Positions 1 through 7,795 of a DNA stretch of 9,822 nucleotides are shown piece after piece. The notes under the pieces were generated by a model. The model saw only the letters and a list, made by a program, of their open reading frames with translations, searched no databases and had not been told where the DNA came from. How positions within the stretch are numbered: position 1 is the first letter of the stretch; every line of letters starts with the position of its first letter. A program made the translations under genes and the position numbers. The stretch is taken from positions 1-9,822 of the forward strand of contig CAKZZK010000050.1 in assembly GCA_937885235.1 (NCBI GenBank). Direction: 5' to 3'. Source of the stretch: an uncultured Treponema sp. (GTDB taxonomy: Bacteria; Spirochaetota; Spirochaetia; Treponematales; Treponemataceae).

Positions 1-2
1 AG

Positions 3-701
3 GGTCTTAAGACAATCACGCTCGTGATGTATCCCGGATCCACCCACGACCCAGCGGTGACGGCCATCTACAAGGTGATTGAGAACACGACTGCGGAAGA
101 GCGCAAGGACACGAGCGGCATCCCGGAGGCGTTCTGGGAGGATGTGAGCATTCCCATTTCAGGAACTTCCGGCAGCGGCGGCTCCGGCGGCGGAACGGGC
201 AAGGCAAAGACAGTCCCTGTCAACCTGCTGGCGAACGGGGACGCGGAAAGGGGCATGACCGGCTGGGTGGACGGCTACGGACGCGACGAATGGGTGGCGG
301 AAAAAGGCGAGAATGCCTACAGGGGTTCCTACTTCTGGCCCAGGAATGCGAAGGGCTACAGCAACGGCTGGAGCAACAAGCAGCACCCCACCTTGTCCCA
401 GTACCTTGCTGCCAGGCAGTACGTGGGGAAAACGATGGTGTTTTCTGGGGTTGCGCGGGGCAAGGAAGGACATGCCGATATGGCCTTCATACAGCTTCAG
501 GCATTGGACGCGAACGGCAAGATCCTCACCTACAAGAATTCCAACATCGTGACCGGCGGCAAATGGACTCCCGTGACCACGAGCATCACCCTGCCGTCCG
601 GCACCGTCAGGATGCGGGCGGTTCTGCTCGGGAACAAGAACCGTGACGACGGCGACTACTGCTATGCCTGCTTTGACGACCTGAAGCTCGTGGCGCAGTA
701 A
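3..701 (+). CDS. Partial protein, C-terminal part: unknown N-terminal region, Gly/Ser linker, carbohydrate-binding-like beta-sandwich
   Basis: The frame is open to the left edge, so the gene starts outside the window; the GTG at 24 and ATG at 27 are just internal codons. The visible 232 residues fall into three parts. Residues 1-52 are not recognised. Residues about 53-70 are a flexible Gly/Ser linker. Residues about 73-232 begin with NLLANGDAERGMTGW and end with CFDDLKLV; this start and finish are typical of galactose-binding-like folds (CBM4/9 or FBA-type modules), so a glycan- or protein-binding module is likely. That is inferred from pattern only. The next gene begins 17 bases after the stop, so the two are probably cotranscribed. 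Ligand and cellular location cannot be told without the missing N-terminus. Confidence 0.7.
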   Translation, partial: GLKTITLVMYPGSTHDPAVTAIYKVIENTTAEERKDTSGIPEAFWEDVSIPISGTSGSGGSGGGTGKAKTVPVNLLANGDAERGMTGWVDGYGRDEWVAEKGENAYRGSYFWPRNAKGYSNGWSNKQHPTLSQYLAARQYVGKTMVFSGVARGKEGHADMAFIQLQALDANGKILTYKNSNIVTGGKWTPVTTSITLPSGTVRMRAVLLGNKNRDDGDYCYACFDDLKLVAQ

Positions 702-718
702 GCGGGAAGGATGAATCT

Positions 719-2620
719 ATGTTCTGTCAGAATTGTGGAACCAAATTGAAAGACGGTGAGGAACGCTGCCCCAAGTGCGGCCTTCGCTCAGGTGTTACCC
801 CGCCCCCGGCTTCGGGCGGTAAGGCCTTTGCCTCCGGCCTGGGGCGCGAAAGGATTGTGCATCTGTTCCGTGCGGCGAGCATGGAGCCTGACGGAAAGTT
901 CTATGCGGCGGGCGGCATACCGGGCAACGTGATGTCCGGTGTCATGACCTGCCTTTCCGGCACGGGGGTGGGCGAGGGCGACATACTGGGCGTGTACCTT
1001 GTGGACAGCAAGAGGTACGGTATGTTCGGCTATGCCCTTACGGAGCAGGCCCTGTACAACTTCGGCGGCTTCATGCAGCTCAAGATGGGCGGCGGCGCCT
1101 GCACGGTCATCCCGTTCAGCCGCATAAGCAAGATAGCCGTCAGCAAGCGGTACGGCGTGGGCAAGAACTGCTGGATGGACGGCCCCTTCTGGGACATGCA
1201 GATATATGTGGACGGCACCGTTGCCGCCAAGCTGTACTACTACAGGCACTTTAGTGACAATCACGTAAACCTGTTCGGGCGTACAAAAGAGCGGTTCCCC
1301 ATACAGCTCAAGGAATACGTCATCGCCGTCAACGAGATGGCCAAGGCCGCGCAGGGCAGGCCGGTCATTGAGCTGCGGCTGGACAACCCCTCGGACGCGG
1401 ACCGCGTTCCCATCCCCCCGCAGGACAGGACGGTGGTGGCTTCCAGTGCGGCACGGCTTTTGCTGCGCTTCCTTTCGCAGGGCATCCTAGTGGCGCTCCT
1501 GGCGCAGCTCTTCATCTTCTGGTTCCTCTGGGGGCATGACTGGGGCAAATGCCTGTGGCCAATCCTGACGCTGATTGCCGCGCTTGTCCTGTCCGTCTTT
1601 GCGCGCGGAACCTTTGCCTCGCTGCTGGGTCGGGGAGGCCGCTTTGCTGGGAACCTTGCCCGCATCCTGTTCATCCCCCTCATGGCCGCCGTCTGCGCGC
1701 TCCCCGCCTACCTTGCCTGGGACCGGCTTGGCCTTGCGGACAACTTTGCCAAGGACGAGGCCAGCGCGGCGAGCGCAAGCCCCGACGGCATGGTGCTCCT
1801 GCCATCCGGCACGTTTGTGCGGGGGCTGGACAGGAATGCCGGGGTCTACAACATGTTCGTGACCCCTTCCCATCAGGTGACGCTTACCAGAAGCTTTGCC
1901 ATCTGTGACCACGAGCTGACGCAGGGGGAATTCAAGTCCGTGATGGGCAGGCTGCCCCCGTGCGTGACCGGCCCGCGCGGCAAGGGCGACGACTACCCCG
2001 TGTACGGCGTGAGCTGGTACATGGCCATTGCCTACTGCAACAAGCGGAGCGTCGCCGAAGGGCTAAAGCCCTGCTATTCGGTGCAGGGGGTCTCGGACTG
2101 GGCGGCTCTTTCCTTCAAGGATGTCCCGGCAAAGGCCGATGCCGCCTGGAACGCCGTCACCTGCGACTTTGACGCGGACGGCTGGCGGCTCCCCACCGAG
2201 GCGGAATGGGAGTACGCGGCCCGCGCCGGGGGCGGCACGACCGACAGCTACAGCTGGAGCGGCTGCCTCTCTGCGGACAGCCTGCGGGACTACGCCTGGT
2301 ACGGCGATCGTAAGTGCCATCGGATCAGAACCAAGGCGGCGAACGCATACGGCCTGTACGACATGAGCGGCAACGTATGGGAGTGGTGCTGGGACCGCTA
2401 CGGCGCGAAGGTGTACGAGGACTGCGCGGGCGGCGTGACCGACCCCGTCGGCCCCGAGTCTGGCGAAAAGCGCGCGCGGCGGGGCGGCGGCTGGGAAGTC
2501 GGCTTTGAGGTCTGCACGGTCTACGGCCGCATGAGCGAAAAGCCCGACTTTGCCTACCACATGTTCGGCTCGGAGCTGAAAGACCCGATGGGCCTGCGCC
2601 TTGTGCGCACGGCGGACTGA
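719..2620 (+). CDS. Zinc-ribbon, membrane-anchored protein with C-terminal SUMF1/FGE-sulfatase-like domain
   Basis: A GGAAGG ribosome binding site lies at 705-710, 8 bases before ATG 719. The 633-residue product has four parts. Residues 1-25 are a zinc ribbon with Cys3, Cys6, Cys17 and Cys20. Residues about 60-215 may be PH/GRAM-like (segments such as GYALTEQALYNF and IPFSRISKI), an uncertain reading. About three hydrophobic helices span residues 250-335. Residues 357-632 are a formylglycine-generating-enzyme (SUMF1) fold, with GMVLLPSGTF, GWRLPTEAEWEYAAR, GLYDMSGNVWEW, RRGGGW and a closing GLRLVR. In true FGE the GGSY/GGSW motif is followed by two copper-binding cysteines five residues apart. 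Here the first position is Val594 and only the second, Cys599, remains. It is therefore probably a binding or structural domain, not a sulfatase-activating oxidase. No sulfatase gene is nearby. Confidence 0.88.
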   Translation: MFCQNCGTKLKDGEERCPKCGLRSGVTPPPASGGKAFASGLGRERIVHLFRAASMEPDGKFYAAGGIPGNVMSGVMTCLSGTGVGEGDILGVYLVDSKRYGMFGYALTEQALYNFGGFMQLKMGGGACTVIPFSRISKIAVSKRYGVGKNCWMDGPFWDMQIYVDGTVAAKLYYYRHFSDNHVNLFGRTKERFPIQLKEYVIAVNEMAKAAQGRPVIELRLDNPSDADRVPIPPQDRTVVASSAARLLLRFLSQGILVALLAQLFIFWFLWGHDWGKCLWPILTLIAALVLSVFARGTFASLLGRGGRFAGNLARILFIPLMAAVCALPAYLAWDRLGLADNFAKDEASAASASPDGMVLLPSGTFVRGLDRNAGVYNMFVTPSHQVTLTRSFAICDHELTQGEFKSVMGRLPPCVTGPRGKGDDYPVYGVSWYMAIAYCNKRSVAEGLKPCYSVQGVSDWAALSFKDVPAKADAAWNAVTCDFDADGWRLPTEAEWEYAARAGGGTTDSYSWSGCLSADSLRDYAWYGDRKCHRIRTKAANAYGLYDMSGNVWEWCWDRYGAKVYEDCAGGVTDPVGPESGEKRARRGGGWEVGFEVCTVYGRMSEKPDFAYHMFGSELKDPMGLRLVRTAD

Positions 2621-2670
2621 GGCGGCCTGGAACGAATCAGAAATATGTTTGAATTACGGAGGTATACGAT

Positions 2671-2718
2671 ATGAAAGGATGTTTTGCAGTACGGCTTCCC
2701 GCGCTCGCCCTGCGCTAG
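2671..2718 (+). other. 15-codon mini-ORF with strong ribosome binding site (possible leader peptide or gene remnant)
   Basis: GGAGG at 2658-2662 sits 8 bases before ATG 2671, an ideal Shine-Dalgarno arrangement. The frame reads MKGCFAVRLPALALR and then hits TAG. The peptide resembles the start of a signal peptide that has been cut short. It sits 28 bases before the start of the next exported protein, which has a poorer ribosome binding site. It could be a translated leader that feeds ribosomes to the next gene, or the stump of a deleted secreted-protein gene. The 126-base gap 2621-2746 holds nothing else I can support and no convincing terminator. Confidence 0.35.
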
Positions 2719-2746
2719 GTAATCCTAACTAGGGACGGGGGCTGAT

Positions 2747-3292
2747 ATGAAGGCGGCACGTTTTTTTGCTCTTCTCATGCAGCTTTTGCTTGCGTCCTGC
2801 GCGGCTGCGGTCGCGCAGGACAGGGTCATGCCCGTGGGCGATTCCCCTTCCGTCAGACCGGGAGGCGGGAACAGCGTCAGCGGCTTGCGCAAGTGGTGGG
2901 AGAACTTCAACAAGTATAGGGTGCTTGGCGGCCCCAGAAAGGACACCGTTTTTACCGTCCCGGACGGCAAAAGGCTCAGGCTGGATGCGCTTACCCTCTA
3001 CCACTACAACAGGGGGCGCGGGGCGGAGGCCGGCATGGTGACGCTCCTTGCGGACGGCCATGAGATCGGCAGCTGGGCCGCCAGTAGAAGGGACAAAGTA
3101 TACTGGGACGTTTTTCCCGGAATCACGTTGGAAGCTGGCAGCTACACCATAGAATGCTCAAGCAGCTCTACGTGGAGCTACAACTCAGGTTCCCAGAATG
3201 CGGGCTTTGCCCAGGTTTACGGGGAGCTGCTTGCCGGAGATTCGGACGACTCTCCGTTGGTCGTATTCGGAATCATGAGGGTGAGCCTCTAA
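2747..3292 (+). CDS. Small exported protein with beta-sandwich domain, function unknown
   Basis: The product has 181 residues. Residues 1-23 form a clear export signal: Lys2, a hydrophobic core, then LLLASC. Cys18 fits a lipobox (L-A-S-C), but AVA before Gln24 also fits signal peptidase I, so lipidation is uncertain. The mature part carries a recognisable pattern: a YHYNRGRG motif at 85-92, VYWDVFPGITLEAGSYT at about 118-134, STWSYNSGS at 141-149, and GFAQVYG at 153-159. The same order (YHWNGGRG, YW, AGTYT, ATWSYNS, GFA) occurs in small extracellular beta-sandwich domains of many bacteria, as I recall; their ligand is not known to me. The start is ATG 2747, with only a G-rich AGGGACGGGG upstream. 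It is probably expressed with the preceding genes or the mini-ORF. No enzymatic residues can be named. Confidence 0.75.
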   Translation: MKAARFFALLMQLLLASCAAAVAQDRVMPVGDSPSVRPGGGNSVSGLRKWWENFNKYRVLGGPRKDTVFTVPDGKRLRLDALTLYHYNRGRGAEAGMVTLLADGHEIGSWAASRRDKVYWDVFPGITLEAGSYTIECSSSSTWSYNSGSQNAGFAQVYGELLAGDSDDSPLVVFGIMRVSL

Positions 3293-3370
3293 AACTGTTC
3301 GGAAACTGGCTTTGCAACGTTGGCAGCTTTGCGGGATCATGTGGGAGCCGGAAATCTGCTCGTTATTTGA

Positions 3371-3399
3371 TTGACAAAGCGTTTTTTATTGCGCACAAT
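3371..3399 (+). promoter_or_regulatory. Promoter of the OhrR-type regulator gene
   Basis: A perfect TTGACA (-35) at 3371-3376, a 17-base spacer, and CACAAT (-10, 4 of 6 matches) at 3394-3399. The predicted transcript start is near 3406, two bases before ATG 3408, so the message would be almost leaderless. This fits the absence of any Shine-Dalgarno sequence. The rest of the gap 3293-3370 shows no feature I can support. Confidence 0.6.
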
Positions 3400-3408
3400 G
3401 TAATTGTA
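3394..3408. promoter_or_regulatory. Putative OhrR operator over the -10 box and start codon
   Basis: The 15 bases CACAATGTAATTGTA contain the perfect inverted repeat ACAAT-GTA-ATTGT (3395-3407). They match the Bacillus subtilis OhrR operator repeat TACAATTAAATTGTA, as I remember it, at 12 of 15 positions. The site covers the -10 box and reaches the A of the start codon, so a bound dimer would block transcription. Because the downstream gene encodes an OhrR-like protein, autorepression is the natural inference. Confidence 0.6.
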
Positions 3409-3857
3409 TGGATACGGATGAAGAAAGAAAATACGACTGCATCAAACTGGAGAACCAGCTCTGTTTTCCCCTGTATGCCTGCGCCAAGGAAATCATCAAG
3501 CGCTACAAGCCCTTCCTTAACGAGCTTGACCTCACCTATACCCAGTATATCGCGATGATGGTGCTGTGGGAAGAAAAAGAGATCAACGTCAAGGAGCTTG
3601 GCTCCCGCCTCTATCTGGATTCAGGCACGCTCACCCCCGTGCTCAAAAAGCTGGAGGCAAAGCGTTTCCTGACGCGCACAAGGATGCACGAAGACGAGCG
3701 GAATGTGCTCATCAAAATCACGGAGGAGGGGGAAAAGCTCAAGGATGCGGCGGTGACAGTGCCAGAACGCATGGCCCGCTGCATAGACCTCTCGCCAGAA
3801 GACGCCCGCGAGCTCTACACCCTGCTGTACCGCGTGCTGGGCCAGTTTAACACATAG
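3408..3857 (+). CDS. OhrR-type MarR-family transcriptional regulator (organic peroxide sensor)
   Basis: The product is a 149-residue winged-helix repressor, the usual length for OhrR. Its N-terminal part, KLENQLCFPLYA, closely matches OhrR of Bacillus subtilis, placing Cys19 at the peroxide-reactive cysteine (Cys15 there). The DNA-recognition region LYLDSGTLTPVLKKLE at about 72-87 and the wing with DERNVLI at about 103-109 are also typical. Oxidation of this cysteine releases OhrR-family repressors from DNA. Cys11 and Cys43-equivalent positions were not analysed for a two-cysteine mechanism. ATG 3408 is the only possible start: upstream, the frame meets TGA at 3372 with no ATG or GTG between. 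There is no ribosome binding site; the promoter suggests a nearly leaderless message. The usual partner, ohr (organic hydroperoxide reductase), is not in the window; the downstream neighbour is a sugar kinase. Confidence 0.88.
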   Translation: MDTDEERKYDCIKLENQLCFPLYACAKEIIKRYKPFLNELDLTYTQYIAMMVLWEEKEINVKELGSRLYLDSGTLTPVLKKLEAKRFLTRTRMHEDERNVLIKITEEGEKLKDAAVTVPERMARCIDLSPEDARELYTLLYRVLGQFNT

Positions 3858-3930
3858 CGCCTGTAATGCACCGTGCTAAAAATGACAATAAATTTAAGAT
3901 GTGGGTGCTTTTCCCGTGAAATGGCGGCGT

Positions 3931-3936
3931 TATAAT
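3931..3936 (+). promoter_or_regulatory. -10 box of the sugar operon promoter (probably leaderless)
   Basis: A perfect TATAAT lies at 3931-3936. The expected start of transcription, about 7 bases past it, is the A of ATG 3943 itself. No good -35 is seen (3908-3913 reads CTTTTC). An A+T-rich stretch at 3879-3898 could help as an UP-like element. It includes GACAATAAATTTAAG, a poor match (9 of 15) to the OhrR site. No terminator was recognised in the 85-base gap after the regulator. Confidence 0.5.
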
Positions 3937-3942
3937 GTGTCT

Positions 3943-5469
3943 ATGGCATATCTTATAGGTGTTGATTTAGGCACGAGCGGTACAAAGACCGTTCTTTTTG
4001 ATATAAGTGGCAACCCTTTAGCTTCCAAAACCATTGAATATCCGCTCTATCAGCCCCACAACGGGTGGGCAGAACAAGACCCGCTTGACTGGTGGCATGC
4101 AGCTGCCGGCAGCATGAAGGCTGTGATAGCGCAGAGCGGCGTGAATCCGAAAGACATCAAAGGCATAGGCATTTCAGGACAGATGCACGGACTGGTCATG
4201 CTTGACAAGGGCGGCAATGTGCTGCGCAAGAGCATTATCTGGTGCGACCAGCGCACGGCGAAGGAATGCGAGGAAATCACCGCAAAGGTGGGAGCGCAGA
4301 AGCTCATAGAGATTACGGCAAACCCTGCACTCACCGGCTTTACCGCAAGCAAAATCATGTGGGTAAAAAACAACGAGCCTGAGATATATGCAAAGTGCGC
4401 CCATATCCTTTTGCCAAAGGATTACGTGCGCTATATGCTGACCGGCGAATTTGCCACCGAGGTAAGTGATGCAAGCGGTATGCAGCTGCTCGATGTTCCC
4501 AAGCGCTGTTGGTCTGACGAAGTGCTTTCAAAGCTCGGCATAGACAAGGCGCTCCTGGCAAAGGTTTATGAATCGCCGGAGGTGACGGGCACGGTAACTG
4601 CTCAGGCCGCAGAGCTGACGGGCATTCCCGCGGGCACTCCCGTGGTGGGCGGTGCGGGAGATAACGCCGCCGCCGCTGTGGGCACAGGCACGGTAAAAGA
4701 CGGCATCGCCTTTACGACCATAGGCACGAGCGGCGTTGTCTTTGCGCATACATCAAACGTCAGCATAGACCCCAAGGGGCGCGTACATACCTTCTGCTGT
4801 GCGGTTCCCGGCGCGTGGCACGTGATGGGCGTAACGCAGGCTGCGGGGCTTTCGCTTAAATGGTTCCGCGACAACTTCTGCCACGACGAAATGGTGACGG
4901 CACAGGGCATGGGCAAAGATCCCTACTACCTGATGGACAAGCAGGCAGAGCGCATTCCGATTGGCGCAGACCACCTGCTCTATCTTCCCTATCTGATGGG
5001 GGAGCGAACCCCGCACCTTGACCCCGACTGCCGCGGCGTGTTCTTTGGGCTTTCCGCCATGCACACAAGGCAGCACCTCCTGCGGGCGGTGATGGAAGGC
5101 GTGGTCTACAGCCAGCGGGATTCCGTAGAAGTGCTGCGTGGCATGGGCGTGCAGATAAAGGATATGCTTGCCTGCGGCGGCGGTGGTTCCAGCCCCCTGT
5201 GGCGGCAGATGCTTGCGGACGTGTTCAGCTGTCCCGTCAAGACGGTGGCAAGCAAGGAAGGTCCTGCCCTCGGCGTGGCAATCCTTGCGGGCGTAGGCAC
5301 GGGTGTCTTCAAGTCTGTGGAAGAGGGCTGTGCAGCAGTCATCCGCACCAACGAGCCACAGCAGCCCGTCGCGGCAAACACTGCGCAATATGAAAAATAT
5401 TACAAACTGTATACCGAGCTGTATCCTGCACTCAAATCGTCTTACAAAGCTCTGGCAGAAATAAAATAG
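3943..5469 (+). CDS. xylB: Xylulokinase (FGGY-family pentulose kinase)
   Basis: It phosphorylates D-xylulose (or a related ketopentose) with ATP in the cytoplasm, feeding the pentose phosphate pathway. The 508-residue length is normal for the family. Visible motifs: phosphate-binding DLGTSGTK at 8-15; SGQMHG at 78-83, with the substrate-site MHG; LLPKDYVRYMLTGEF at 156-170; GAGDNAAAAVG at 237-247, whose Asp240 matches the catalytic base Asp233 of E. coli XylB; TIGTSGV at 259-265; YLMGERTPH at 350-358; and adenosine-site CGGGGSSPLWRQMLAD at 411-426. I prefer ATG 3943 to the upstream GTG 3901 because the conserved N-terminus starts there and the -10 box at 3931 lies inside the longer frame. Similarity to E. 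coli XylB is high throughout. Substrate could differ, since the adjacent isomerase is of the fucose/arabinose type, not XylA. Confidence 0.92.
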   Translation: MAYLIGVDLGTSGTKTVLFDISGNPLASKTIEYPLYQPHNGWAEQDPLDWWHAAAGSMKAVIAQSGVNPKDIKGIGISGQMHGLVMLDKGGNVLRKSIIWCDQRTAKECEEITAKVGAQKLIEITANPALTGFTASKIMWVKNNEPEIYAKCAHILLPKDYVRYMLTGEFATEVSDASGMQLLDVPKRCWSDEVLSKLGIDKALLAKVYESPEVTGTVTAQAAELTGIPAGTPVVGGAGDNAAAAVGTGTVKDGIAFTTIGTSGVVFAHTSNVSIDPKGRVHTFCCAVPGAWHVMGVTQAAGLSLKWFRDNFCHDEMVTAQGMGKDPYYLMDKQAERIPIGADHLLYLPYLMGERTPHLDPDCRGVFFGLSAMHTRQHLLRAVMEGVVYSQRDSVEVLRGMGVQIKDMLACGGGGSSPLWRQMLADVFSCPVKTVASKEGPALGVAILAGVGTGVFKSVEEGCAAVIRTNEPQQPVAANTAQYEKYYKLYTELYPALKSSYKALAEIK

Positions 5470-5479
5470 AAGGATAATC

Positions 5480-6136
5480 ATGGCTTTAAAGATTCGGAAT
5501 GTTTTTTCCCACCGCTTTGAGCGCTATGGCAAAGTGCTCAGCGGTTACGACACAAAAGAGCTGCTTGATACGCTCAGGCAGACAAGCGACAAGCCTGCGG
5601 GCGGTACAATCTACACGCCGGGCGATGCAAAGCTGGAAGCCCTGCCCATAGCAAAGGAATTCAGCACCTGTGCCTATGGCGGTATGCCCGTGCAGCTTGG
5701 CTACTGCAACGGCAACAACACAAAGCTCAACTGCCTTGAATACCATCGGGGCAGCGAGCTGAACATACCCGCTGACGACATCATCCTGCTTGTGGCTCCC
5801 CTGCAGAGCGTGAAAAACGGCAAGATTGACTCCGGCGCAGTTGAGGCATTCCGCGCCCCCGCGGGCACTGTGGTGGAGCTGTACGAAACAACGCTGCACT
5901 ATGCGCCCTGCAACGACATACGCGACGGGGAAGTGACGGACGGCTTCCGCGTGGTGATTGTGCTTCCCAAAGACACGAACACCGAAAAGCCCCAGCTTGA
6001 CGGCACCCACAACACGGAAGACAAGCTCTTGTGGGCAAAGAACAAGTGGCTCATCGCCCATCCCGATTCCTCAGAGGCAAAGCAGGGGGCGTTTGTGGGC
6101 ATCAGCGGGCAGAACATAGACATAAAGGCTAAATAA
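5480..6136 (+). CDS. DUF4867 family protein in sugar catabolic operon
   Basis: The product has 218 residues. GAAGGA at 5469-5474, partly in the preceding stop codon, serves ATG 5480, so translation is closely linked to the kinase gene. I recognise it as DUF4867, a family of unknown activity usually found beside sugar isomerase and kinase genes. Two conserved-looking patches could bind a metal: CLEYHRGSE at 85-93 (Glu87, His89, Glu93) and VVELYETTLHYAPC at 131-144 (Glu133, Glu136, His140). The rest reads like a beta-rich, cupin-like protein, with no signal peptide or membrane segment, so it is cytoplasmic. By context it may be an isomerase, epimerase or mutarotase acting on the same sugar as its neighbours. 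That is inference from position only. Confidence 0.85.
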   Translation: MALKIRNVFSHRFERYGKVLSGYDTKELLDTLRQTSDKPAGGTIYTPGDAKLEALPIAKEFSTCAYGGMPVQLGYCNGNNTKLNCLEYHRGSELNIPADDIILLVAPLQSVKNGKIDSGAVEAFRAPAGTVVELYETTLHYAPCNDIRDGEVTDGFRVVIVLPKDTNTEKPQLDGTHNTEDKLLWAKNKWLIAHPDSSEAKQGAFVGISGQNIDIKAK

Positions 6137-6166
6137 GTATATTTAGAGTGTAAGGAGAATACCGTT

Positions 6167-7675
<1,509 letters not shown>

Positions 7676-7702
7676 TGCTTGCGTAATGTATTGCTGAAAC
7701 CG

Positions 7703-7740
7703 AAAAGGCGCGGCATCCATTTTGGAGAGCCGCGCCTTTT
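7703..7740. terminator. Rho-independent terminator after the sugar operon
   Basis: A perfect 12-base inverted repeat: AAAAGGCGCGGC at 7703-7714 and GCCGCGCCTTTT at 7729-7740, with a 14-base loop. The G+C-rich stem flanked by A4 and T4 could stop transcripts from either side. It lies 27 bases after the isomerase stop codon and separates that operon from the J-domain gene. Confidence 0.9.
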
Positions 7741-7775
7741 GTCTGTCCCCGTCATTGCATATTTCTGTAAAAAAG

Positions 7776-7781
7776 TATACT
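7776..7781 (+). promoter_or_regulatory. Probable -10 box of the J-domain gene
   Basis: TATACT at 7776-7781 lies 14 bases before ATG 7796 and downstream of the terminator, where a new promoter is expected. The -35 is weak (TTGCAT at 7755-7760, 15-base spacer). Transcription from here would give a leader of only about 8 bases, with no ribosome binding site. Confidence 0.4.
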
Positions 7782-7795
7782 ATAGGCGCAGATTC

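Noticed and set aside
2711..2736. Repeated TAGG/CCTA tetramers resembling an integron attC core
   Set aside because: The arms are only 4 bases, CCTAAC lacks the required purine for RYYYAAC, and no matching GTTRRRY partner is seen.
3154..3558. 134-codon + strand frame bridging the exported protein and the regulator
   Set aside because: Overlaps both real genes in another frame and has no recognisable domain.
3867..3877. GCAC-c-GTGC mini-palindrome after the regulator gene as a terminator
   Set aside because: Four-base arms with a one-base loop and no T run cannot form a credible terminator.
3901..3942. 14-codon N-terminal extension of xylB from GTG 3901
   Set aside because: The extension overlaps the -10 box at 3931-3936 and has no family similarity; the conserved start MAYLIGVDLG begins at 3943.
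4753..5481. 242-codon open frame on the - strand opposite the kinase gene
   Set aside because: Shadow of xylB, whose + strand motifs are unambiguous; the translation has no recognisable domain.
5486..6061. 191-codon open frame on the - strand opposite the DUF4867 gene
   Set aside because: Shadow frame; the + strand protein is a known family with a proper ribosome binding site.
7679..7795. Longer N-terminus for the J-domain protein
   Set aside because: It would be translated through the terminator hairpin, and the J domain starts right at ATG 7796.
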